DNA of 24,135 nucleotides from an uncultured Collinsella sp. (GTDB lineage Bacteria > Actinomycetota > Coriobacteriia > Coriobacteriales > Coriobacteriaceae), in NCBI GenBank assembly GCA_900557455.1, contig USSM01000010.1, positions 1 through 24,135 of the forward strand, read 5' to 3'. This document shows positions 14,443 to 21,222 of the stretch, piece by piece. The position numbers and the translations under genes were made by a program. Under the pieces are notes generated by a model. It was not told the origin of the DNA. It worked only from the letters and a program-made list of their open reading frames with translations, and made no database searches. The stretch's first letter is position 1. Each line of letters starts with the position of its first letter.

Positions 14443-15567
14443 CTAGTTAGATCGCGGACTCAAACTATGCTGCGCTTCGAAGTCCTTCATGTACGTGGCC
14501 AGCGCTTGCACGTCCTCCATGGTGACGGCGTTGTACACGCTTGCGCGCATGCCGCCGACGAGGCGATGGCCCTTGACGTTTTGAATCTGGTGCTCGGCCG
14601 CGCCTGCAACAAAGGCCGCATCGAGCTCGGCGTCGCCGGTGCGGAAGGTGACGTTGGCGATGGAGCGGCTGTCGGCCTGCGCGGTGCCATGGAACAGCTC
14701 GCTGTGCTCGAGCAGGTCGTAGAGCAGGTTGGCCTTGGCCCAGTTGCGCTCGGCCATGGCGGCAAGTCCGCCGGTCTGCTCAACCCAACGGAACACCTTG
14801 CCGCACACGTAGATGCCAAAGGTGTTGGGCGTGTTGAGCATGGAGCCCTTGGCGACCTGGGTCTTGAGGTCCAGGTACTGCGGCGTCTGCGCAAAGGCGG
14901 GGCTTTCGGCGATAAGGTCGTCGCGCACGATGACCACGGTCACGCCTGCGGCGCCGGCGTTTTTCTGCGCGCCGGCGTAAATGAGCCCGTAGCGCTCAAC
15001 GTCGAGCGGCTGTGACAAAAAGCAGCTCGAGACATCGGCGACCAGCGGCACATCGCCGCAGTTGGGCAGCTCGTGGTACATGGTGCCAAAGATAGTGTTG
15101 TTCTGGCAGATGTAGACGTAGTCGAGCCCGTCGCCCGCGGCCTCGGCGGCAATGCGCGCGTTGACGTCGGCCATGTCTGGGATGCGGTCGAAATTGGTGT
15201 CCTCGGAGCTCGCGAGCAGCACGGCCTCGCCGTACTTGGCGGCCTCCTTGTACGCCTTGTTGGCAAAGTTGCCGGTCACGACGTAGCCGGCGCGGCCGCG
15301 GCGCATGAGGTTCATGGGGATGCCCGCAAACTGCAGCGTGGCGCCGCCCTGCAAAAACAGGACACGGTAGTTGTCGGGGATGCTCAGCAGGCGGCGCAGG
15401 GTTGCCTCGGCGTCGTCGATGATCTGCTGGTACATGCTAGATCGATGGCTCATCTCGAGCACGGACATGCCGCAACCGCGGTAGTCCATCATCTCGTCGG
15501 CGATCTCGGCGAGCACGCTTGCAGGCAGCGCGGCCGGGCCAGCTGAGAAGTTGTGCACACGTGCCAT
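14443..15567 (-). CDS. serC: Phosphoserine aminotransferase
   Basis: A 374-residue pyridoxal-phosphate enzyme that transfers an amino group from glutamate to phosphohydroxypyruvate, the product of SerA. The N-terminus NFSAGPAALP and MSHRS are family hallmarks, QGGATLQFA binds the cofactor phosphate, VADVSSCFLSQPLDV precedes the Schiff-base lysine K202 (YAGAQKNAG), and GGMRASVYNAV closes the active site. Length is normal. GAGGGGGA precedes ATG 15567. It is the first gene of the serC-serA pair. A short hairpin gcccgc-gtgtt-gcgggc (14427-14443) sits directly at its stop codon without a T-run, so it may tune serA expression or transcript stability rather than terminate. Confidence 0.94.
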   Translation of the reverse strand: MARVHNFSAGPAALPASVLAEIADEMMDYRGCGMSVLEMSHRSSMYQQIIDDAEATLRRLLSIPDNYRVLFLQGGATLQFAGIPMNLMRRGRAGYVVTGNFANKAYKEAAKYGEAVLLASSEDTNFDRIPDMADVNARIAAEAAGDGLDYVYICQNNTIFGTMYHELPNCGDVPLVADVSSCFLSQPLDVERYGLIYAGAQKNAGAAGVTVVIVRDDLIAESPAFAQTPQYLDLKTQVAKGSMLNTPNTFGIYVCGKVFRWVEQTGGLAAMAERNWAKANLLYDLLEHSELFHGTAQADSRSIANVTFRTGDAELDAAFVAGAAEHQIQNVKGHRLVGGMRASVYNAVTMEDVQALATYMKDFEAQHSLSPRSN

Positions 15568-15696
15568 CTTCTAGTTCCCCCTCGTAGTCGTTTGAACGTT
15601 CGGGATACTTTAGCACAGTGGAGCGCCAGGTGCGACCGCATCACGTTAAAACTCGACTACGCCGCTATGATTTACATGATGGTTACATGGGGGAGG

Positions 15697-16047
15697 CTAC
15701 TTGAGTAGTTTGAATCTACTCAAAGGGTTCTTTCGATGGTCCTCGATTGCCAGGATGCTGATGTTTCGCTGCTCAACATCCACGTGGTAGTACACGCCGT
15801 AGTGCGCGCAAAAGAAGACCCTGCAGTCAATGGGCGGAAAGGCCGCCTGATAGTAGGGGTCGTATTCTTCTCCAAAATAAGGATGCTCGGCTAGAAAGTC
15901 GATGAGGTTGCCGATTCTGGCGTAGACTCGCTTCGAAGGAATCTCGGCATAGGCATAGAGTGCCTCGTCAGTCATGACAACATCAAAAGGCTCATCAAGT
16001 TCGTCGAGCTCTGAGTAGAACTCGACGTCTGCGTTATCCAATTTCAT
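15697..16047 (-). CDS. RelE/ParE-family toxin
   Basis: A 116-residue protein of the RelE/ParE toxin fold. After a short leader come FDVVMTDEALYAYAEI, a helix with VYARIGNLIDFLAEHPYFGEEYDPYY, and the closing strands VFFCAHYGVYYHVD and ISILAIEDHRKNPLSRF. The late basic DHRKNP segment is typical of this fold. RelE-like members cut mRNA on the ribosome and ParE-like ones hit gyrase; sequence alone does not decide. ATG 16047 overlaps the end of the antitoxin frame by 14 bases, the usual coupling of such pairs; an alternative ATG at 16074 is less likely. The antitoxin upstream has lost its N-terminus, so this pair may be defunct or differently controlled. Confidence 0.75.
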   Translation of the reverse strand: MKLDNADVEFYSELDELDEPFDVVMTDEALYAYAEIPSKRVYARIGNLIDFLAEHPYFGEEYDPYYQAAFPPIDCRVFFCAHYGVYYHVDVEQRNISILAIEDHRKNPLSRFKLLK

Positions 16048-16282
16048 GGCGAGCTGCCCTGATGCGATCTGCATCTGCCTTGGCCTGTTTCCAAGGTCGC
16101 ACACGACCGTTTACTAAGCCGTCGTAGCCACGCGTGATGGCTCGCTGGATGCGTTCTTCGCGCTCCTGAATGGCGGTTAGTGCGCTCGTCTGCTCGTCAT
16201 AGGCCTCGGCATCCATGACGACAAGCGATGCCGACCCGTTTTTGGTTAGGTAGACGGGCTGCACGGCCGCATTGGCATTGAG
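16034..16282 (-). pseudogene. Phd/YefM-type antitoxin, N-terminus lost
   Basis: The frame gives PVYLTKNGSASLVVMDAEAYDEQ, the hallmark of Phd/YefM antitoxins, followed by a long helical, toxin-binding C-terminal part ending RAARHEIG. The usual 20-25 N-terminal residues (start and first DNA-binding strand and helix) are missing. Upstream, the frame runs into the antisense of a DUF4268-like gene tail. The break lies near 16270-16285. No ATG remains in a suitable place; GTG codons at 16264 and 16294 are the only close start options. The toxin-neutralising half could still be made, but DNA binding is probably lost. Confidence 0.6.
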
Positions 16283-16519
16283 TTCTACGTGCACGACGAC
16301 AAGGAAATCGGCCACAAGGCTATCGACAATGCCGTCCTGTTCGAGGAACGCCTCGGCCTTTCCGCCACGCCCTTCGACGCCAAGAAGGCGTCGGGCCTTC
16401 GCTTCTACAAGGACGGCTGCAAGATCAAGGACAACGAGGCCGCTTGGCCCGGCTTCATCGACCAACAACTTGAATGGGCACTCACTATGAGGCGGGTCAT
16501 CGGCGAGCTGGGGCTTTAG
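16268..16519 (+). pseudogene. C-terminal remnant of a DUF4268-like protein
   Basis: The plus-strand frame reads IGIEFYVHDDKEIGHKAID, then ATPFDAKKASGLRFYKDG, then AAWPGFIDQQLEWALTMRR, and ends at TAG 16517-16519. I recognise this as the C-terminal domain (DUF4268) of larger nuclease-like proteins that are usually several hundred residues long. A TAG at 16247-16249 closes the frame upstream and nothing with family character lies before 16268, so only about 80 residues are left. It lies head-on against the truncated antitoxin. Without an N-terminal part or start signal it should not be functional. Confidence 0.6.
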
Positions 16520-16522
16520 CCG

Positions 16523-16720
16523 CTACCCGCGTCCCATGCCGAAGATGTTCGCATCGCCATTTGCGCCGGTTCCAGGCGTCTTTGGCACAGCCGAGGGTGC
16601 CTTCATTTGCGGTTCTTCTTCCGCTGGTGCGTCTACCGGCTCACCAAGCGCCAGGAAGTTCTTGGTCACGGCGAACAGGCGCTCGTCGAGGGCATCAAGC
16701 CTTCGATTTTTACGGTCACA
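16523..16720 (-). pseudogene. Probable C-terminal remnant of an unknown gene
   Basis: The minus-strand frame gives DRKNRRLDALDERLFAVTKN, then LALGEPVDAPAEEEPQ, and a Gly-rich end GANGDANIFGMGRG before TAG 16523. A charged helix followed by an acidic, proline-rich tail looks like the real end of a protein, not a shadow. I do not recognise the family. Upstream the frame runs into the palindrome at 16728-16771 and loses character, with no ribosome site. It is probably another broken gene in this junction-rich stretch. The gap up to the helicase gene holds nothing else but the palindrome. Confidence 0.35.
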
Positions 16721-16727
16721 GCCTAAT

Positions 16728-16771
16728 ACTGACCGCTCGCATTTGTTGCTCAACAAATGCGAGCGGTCAGT
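16728..16771. repeat. 44-base near-perfect palindrome upstream of the helicase gene
   Basis: Two perfect 21-base arms (16728-16748 and 16751-16771, with actgaccgctcgcatttg as the outer part) are separated by only 2 bases. Partial pairing continues outward (agcc with ggct). It ends 39 bases before the helicase start codon. There is no T-run, so it is not an ordinary terminator. A regulatory dyad, a cruciform site or a relic of a mobile palindrome are possible. Confidence 0.8.
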
Positions 16772-16810
16772 GGGCTAAGTTGAAGCAGTATTTGGTTGGA
16801 GGAGGAGATA

Positions 16811-19800
16811 ATGGCAGAGCGCTATAACGGTAATGGGTTTGCCCTTGGTAATAGAATCGACGAGCTTTTGGAGGGCTGTTCGCAACCATCCATCTATGCT
16901 TTTTGCGGACTGACCTCTCGTCTTGCCAAAACCCTGGCATGCAATGAGTATTCAATCCCCGGCGTCGTTGCTGACGAATCAGCCCCGTTCTTTTCTCCGT
17001 CCGAATTTGTTCGGCAAAAGAGGACGGCCGTGGCTCAAATTCTTTCGGCGGATGGTCCAGTTTTGATGTTGTTTGAGCAGCTTCTAGAGCTGCGCGGGAC
17101 GATTAACGAGCTGTTCGATGGCAAGATCGTTGTCGTGCGGAACAACCTGTTCCTTGATGGTGAGGGCGTTCCTTCTCCCGTTGACCCGGATCTGCTCAAT
17201 GACTTTGAGTCATCTTTTGACGATATGACACCCGATACAACGGGACTTTCTAAGTACTACGCCAAGTCGGTAAGGGTTGGAAGTGCGCATCTTGTAACGC
17301 CGATCATTCCGGATGAGTTTTCTGAGTGGGAAGTTATCGATCTGTTTGACCGTGCTTCTTTTGCACTGGGTGATGCTTCGGCAATTTCTGGGGGCGTCGT
17401 CCCTGTTTCGTCGGCTGCGTTTTTGGAATACCGTCTGGGCTTGCTAGATGGCACGGCTGGTCCTGCCTGTGTTTTGGTGAACGCTCGGGAACTTGAGAGC
17501 TATAGGTCCGCTCTGGAGGCGGTCGCTTCTGTTACCCATGTGCTGGGTCTATCCGTTTCCTTTGTGGCACAGCAAGACCAAGAGGAAAAGGTCGAGGAGT
17601 CGGGCCGCCTGCTTTCGGTGCTTCAGCATTACTGGGGCAAGGACGCCTCGTTTAGGAATCTTCGTTTTTACAAGAATCCCGACTTTGACAACGAGATGGA
17701 AACGGTGTCTCAGGGTGCTATCTCTGAGTTTGTCGTAAAGCAGGCCGAGGCTGCCCATGCGGGCTCCGTCGATTACAGGAATGTGTTTGTAACGGCGCCC
17801 ACGGGTGCGGGCAAGTCCATTCTGTTCCAGATTCCGGCGCTGTATCTTGCTCGGAAATATCAGCTGGTCACGCTGGTTATTGAGCCGCTGAAGGCCCTAA
17901 TGATCGACCAGGTCGCTAACTTGCGGAAACGTGGCGTTAAGAATGTCGTTGCCATTAACTCGGACATTCCCTATGGCGAGCGTCTTGAATCCCTCGACCG
18001 CGTTAAAAGCGGCGAGGCCTCCATCATCTACCTGTCTCCGGAACTCTTGCTGGAGTCCTCGATCCAGGCAATTCTCAACGGCCGCGAGCTCGGTCTTGTC
18101 GTCATTGACGAGGTCCACACTGTTACCTCTTGGGGTAAAGATTTCCGCCCGGACTACTGGTATCTGGGACCGTATCTGTCTAAGCTTCGCAAAAACGGTA
18201 TGAGCTTTCCGATCTTCTGCTTTACCGCCACGGCTGTTTACGGCGGACGCGATGATGTCGTTTCGCATACGGTTGCCGACCTGGAGCTTGGCAACTGCAA
18301 GACGTTCCTGGGCAACCCTCGTCGTAACGACATCTCCTTCGATATTGTCTGGAGAAGTAAAAGCGAGCTGCCCGGTCCCATCGAAGAGGTAAAAACCGAC
18401 CTCGCCGAGCAGTGGATTGATAAGGCTGTGCGCGACAACCGCCATGCCATTGTCTATTGCCCATATCAGAGTCATGTCAATGCGATCATCGATCAACGCA
18501 GCGTTTCTAATTCCAAGGTCTTGGGCTATCACGGCGGCAAAGATGCCGCGTACAAGAAGATCGTTCAAGACGCGTTTGCGTCGGGCAGCTGCAGGGTGCT
18601 TGTGAGCACCAAGGCGTTTGGCATGGGCATCGATATCGATGACATCGATGCCGTGTACCACTACGCCCCGACGGGCAATCTGTCCGACTATATTCAGGAA
18701 ATTGGTCGTGGCGGTCGCAAGCGCGGCTTGGGGGCCAAGGCCTGCATCGACTTCTTTATGCAGGACGTTCGCTATTCCGAGACGCTGTATGCGTTATCGA
18801 AGTTTAGCCAGTGGCAGCTCAAAGAGATTATGGCCAAGCTGTACGAGGTCTATGCTTCTGCGCCGCAAAAAGACCGCAGCCAGAACTTCCTGGTATCGCC
18901 CAATACGTTCTCCTACCTGTTTACGAACGAGAAGGATGAGGACCGTAAGACCAATCGCGTTAAATCGGCCCTGATGATGATCTCGCGCGACCTTGAGGAT
19001 AAGTTCAACTTCCCGGTTATCGTCGTTCGCCCCAAGGTGTCGTATACCAAGCAGTTTGTTTGCATTGAGCAGGCTGCCGAACGTAGCTTTACTGCGTCCT
19101 ACGGTAAGTATTTGCGAAAGATTAGCGAGGCCCATACACGTTACGAGAATCGCGCGGGACAGCATGCCGTCAAGATCTCGGACATGGGTGCAATCTATGA
19201 GCTCAACGTTGGTGACATGTGGGCCAACGAGTTTAGCAACCTGACCTTTGCCGATTTTAAGCGCCAGCTGTTCACGGGCAAGATTTGTTCGCCGACGGGG
19301 GAGCCCGCGCTTTCGAACCGCCTGGCGCTCGACATTAATTACTCCATGCCGTTTGATGAGGCGACGTCGACGCTGTCTGCATTTGCCGAGGCGCTGCACA
19401 AGACGTTTATGGGCTTAGCGCGTGAGGGCGATTTTTCGGAGAAGGAGTTTACGAAAGAGCTTACCCATCAGCTTGAGGGGACGTCTCTGGAGGTTAAGAA
19501 GCCGTCTGCGCTGTTGAATGCGTTTGTCCGCCCGGTCGATAGTGGCGGGCACTTTGGATCCGACCGGTCCTTTAAGTGCATCAAACGATTCAATAGGTCT
19601 TCGAGGAATACCTATAGCCGCGCGCAGGATGTTCGCTATGGCGTAATCGGGCGCGAGCTTCAGGCGGCCATGAGCAATCTGACCCAGACGCTTGGAAGGT
19701 TGCAGCCTCCCGAGGGTAGCAAGCATTGTAGACGCTATCTGGACAACAAGGCGCTTGACGCTCGCTATGCGCTGGCCGAGATCCTGGAGATTCTCAAGCT

Positions 19801-20500
19801 TGCCACGTACACGGTAAAGGGCGGCGACAATCCGGAAATCTTCATTCGTCTTAACGATGCTTCGAAGATTAAGGCGCTCGCTTCGGACAGCAGGTATTCC
19901 AACGGCGTGTTGCGCGAGCTTAACGATCGTCACGAGTATTCGTCCAAGGTTATTAGGGGCTTCTTCCGCTCCACGATGAGCGATTCCGAGCGATGGGACG
20001 TGGTCGAGGAGTACTTCCTGGGCAATGACGACTACGTTGCTCAGGTTTTGGGCATCGATGAGAAGCCTGCGGACGATTCTGCCAAGGCGGCTCCCAAGGT
20101 TAGACATGCAGTTGCTAAGCGGCCTACCGGCCTATCGACATCCGTCGTGGCTGAAGGGGCTTCCTATGAAGGCAAGCCGTATTTTCACGTGTGGAAGGAC
20201 CTGCTCAACAGCTGTTCTGTGGGTAAGGAGATTACCGACATCCAAAAGTTGAAAGAGTTGGTCAAGAGCAGCAAGCTAGAGATGCCTCGCAAAGACGCGG
20301 TGGTTTGTATTGAGAGTACCGACTTTAAGCTGCATCCCGCCCTGCTGTGGAAGAAGAGCCGCGTAATGCTCTTTAGCGCTTCGCGCGCCGATGAGTTTGC
20401 GCATACCCAAGACATCGACTGGAAGTGCTTCATTCTGGGCCAGGGAGAGGGCATAGAGGCGATTGCCGACGTAATTGCAAACGCTCCTAAACTTGCCTAA
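16811..20500 (+). CDS. Large RecQ-like SF2 helicase with unknown N- and C-terminal regions
   Basis: A 1229-residue protein. The helicase core lies at about 310-660: Walker A TAPTGAGKS (328-336), Walker B DEVH (433-436) followed by TVTSWGKDFRPDYWYLGPYL, which mirrors the RecQ-type motif, FTATA (motif III), IVYCPYQSHV, VLVSTKAFGMGID (motif V) and QEIGRGGRKRG (about 629-639, motif VI). These show an ATP-driven 3'-5' DNA helicase of RecQ style. Ordinary RecQ proteins are near 600 residues; here about 310 residues precede and 570 follow the core. I recognise no domain in either flank and no RecQ zinc or HRDC domain. Start: ATG 16811 directly after GGAGGAGGAG. Codon use is richer in T-ending codons than its neighbours, and gene remnants lie upstream, which points to horizontal transfer. 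A defence role is inference. Confidence 0.87.
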   Translation: MAERYNGNGFALGNRIDELLEGCSQPSIYAFCGLTSRLAKTLACNEYSIPGVVADESAPFFSPSEFVRQKRTAVAQILSADGPVLMLFEQLLELRGTINELFDGKIVVVRNNLFLDGEGVPSPVDPDLLNDFESSFDDMTPDTTGLSKYYAKSVRVGSAHLVTPIIPDEFSEWEVIDLFDRASFALGDASAISGGVVPVSSAAFLEYRLGLLDGTAGPACVLVNARELESYRSALEAVASVTHVLGLSVSFVAQQDQEEKVEESGRLLSVLQHYWGKDASFRNLRFYKNPDFDNEMETVSQGAISEFVVKQAEAAHAGSVDYRNVFVTAPTGAGKSILFQIPALYLARKYQLVTLVIEPLKALMIDQVANLRKRGVKNVVAINSDIPYGERLESLDRVKSGEASIIYLSPELLLESSIQAILNGRELGLVVIDEVHTVTSWGKDFRPDYWYLGPYLSKLRKNGMSFPIFCFTATAVYGGRDDVVSHTVADLELGNCKTFLGNPRRNDISFDIVWRSKSELPGPIEEVKTDLAEQWIDKAVRDNRHAIVYCPYQSHVNAIIDQRSVSNSKVLGYHGGKDAAYKKIVQDAFASGSCRVLVSTKAFGMGIDIDDIDAVYHYAPTGNLSDYIQEIGRGGRKRGLGAKACIDFFMQDVRYSETLYALSKFSQWQLKEIMAKLYEVYASAPQKDRSQNFLVSPNTFSYLFTNEKDEDRKTNRVKSALMMISRDLEDKFNFPVIVVRPKVSYTKQFVCIEQAAERSFTASYGKYLRKISEAHTRYENRAGQHAVKISDMGAIYELNVGDMWANEFSNLTFADFKRQLFTGKICSPTGEPALSNRLALDINYSMPFDEATSTLSAFAEALHKTFMGLAREGDFSEKEFTKELTHQLEGTSLEVKKPSALLNAFVRPVDSGGHFGSDRSFKCIKRFNRSSRNTYSRAQDVRYGVIGRELQAAMSNLTQTLGRLQPPEGSKHCRRYLDNKALDARYALAEILEILKLATYTVKGGDNPEIFIRLNDASKIKALASDSRYSNGVLRELNDRHEYSSKVIRGFFRSTMSDSERWDVVEEYFLGNDDYVAQVLGIDEKPADDSAKAAPKVRHAVAKRPTGLSTSVVAEGASYEGKPYFHVWKDLLNSCSVGKEITDIQKLKELVKSSKLEMPRKDAVVCIESTDFKLHPALLWKKSRVMLFSASRADEFAHTQDIDWKCFILGQGEGIEAIADVIANAPKLA

Positions 20501-20510
20501 CTCTGCGAAT

Positions 20511-20545
20511 GATTGTGACAAAGGGACGGCCCCTTTGTCACAATC
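20511..20545. repeat. Intergenic hairpin after the helicase gene, family related to 8338-8372
   Basis: A perfect 15-base stem, gattgtgacaaaggg (20511-20525) with ccctttgtcacaatc (20531-20545), around a 5-base loop. It follows the helicase stop codon by 10 bases but lacks a T-run, so terminator activity is uncertain. The core acaaagg...ggcccctttgt equals that of the hairpin at 8338-8372. Confidence 0.68.
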
Positions 20546-20704
20546 CCAATGCCGCTCGGCCGCTTTATCATGGCTCTTGTGCAAAACGAAGCTCAACGGT
20601 ACGGTACGGCACGCGAAAGCGCAAGCCAAAGCTCTATCGGTCTGCTTTCACTCCTTTAGGGTGTGCGGCTTATGCGAATGCTGCGTAAGGTAGGAGGTTG
20701 CATC

Positions 20705-20896
20705 ATGAAGATCGACGTTGATGCAGACCAGCTGCGCGAGAGCCTGCTCGATCGCGCAGGGAGTGCGGCAGGCGTGGGCTTTCCGGCTGCCATGCTCGAC
20801 GTGATGGATATCGAGGACGAGTCGCCCCAAGAGCTCCTAGCCCGAGCCGAATGCGAAGGCCTCGACCTCCGTGACTTTGCCGTCGACGATGACTAG
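20705..20896 (+). CDS. Small acidic hypothetical protein
   Basis: A 63-residue acidic protein beginning MKIDVDADQLRESLLDRAGS and ending DLRDFAVDDD. A perfect AGGAGG (20692-20697) lies 7 bases before ATG 20705, which is the best evidence that it is real. Two predicted helices (about 8-18 and 36-48) flank a small-residue segment AAGVGFPAAMLDVMDIED. I recognise no family. It lies between the helicase gene and a repeat-rich stretch. It has no membrane segment or signal peptide. Confidence 0.7.
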   Translation: MKIDVDADQLRESLLDRAGSAAGVGFPAAMLDVMDIEDESPQELLARAECEGLDLRDFAVDDD

Positions 20897-20897
20897 G

Positions 20898-20928
20898 GTA
20901 GCCAATTTGAGACGGGGCGTCTGCACCC
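20898..20928 (+). repeat. Dispersed short repeat, copy A
   Basis: gtagccaatttgagacgggg followed by cgtctgcaccc. It matches copies at 21191-21215 and 24004-24025. The agacg/cgtct bases can form a small hairpin. With the copy at 21191 it brackets the 122-bp inverted-repeat element. Confidence 0.6.
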
Positions 20929-21009
20929 GCAGCTGCGCGAAAATGCACGATAAGCCGTCCCAATGGAGCCTAATGAGCTCGCGACCGTTCTATTTTGACT
21001 GCACGCTGG

Positions 21010-21131
21010 CTAAGTGAGTAGACTTTTTGGAAATCCTGAGCACCCGACAAATTTGCTTCAACAAACCCGCAGGTCACAGACTTGTGCTTTGGTGACGTGG
21101 TCGGCGATTCGACAAAAGTCTACTCACTTAG
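21010..21131. repeat. 122-bp inverted-repeat element (MITE-like)
   Basis: Perfect 18-base terminal inverted repeats, ctaagtgagtagactttt (21010-21027) and its reverse complement (21114-21131), flank 86 bases of non-coding sequence with a small ggtcac/gtgac dyad inside. No target-site duplication is obvious. It is built like the 186-bp element at 12935-13120 but is unrelated in sequence. The whole 20897-21222 gap holds no gene that I can support. Confidence 0.65.
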
Positions 21132-21190
21132 TTTTGAGAGACGCCAATTGTCCGCAACGAGATCCCAGCCGAGGCGATTGATGCTCAAAT

Positions 21191-21215
21191 GTAGCCAATT
21201 CGGGACGTCTACCCC
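21191..21215 (+). repeat. Dispersed short repeat, copy B
   Basis: gtagccaattcgggac then gtctacccc, the same unit as 20898-20928 but lacking the inner gggg portion. It lies 60 bases beyond the 122-bp element and 8 bases before the antiporter stop codon. Confidence 0.55.
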
Positions 21216-21222
21216 CTGGCCG

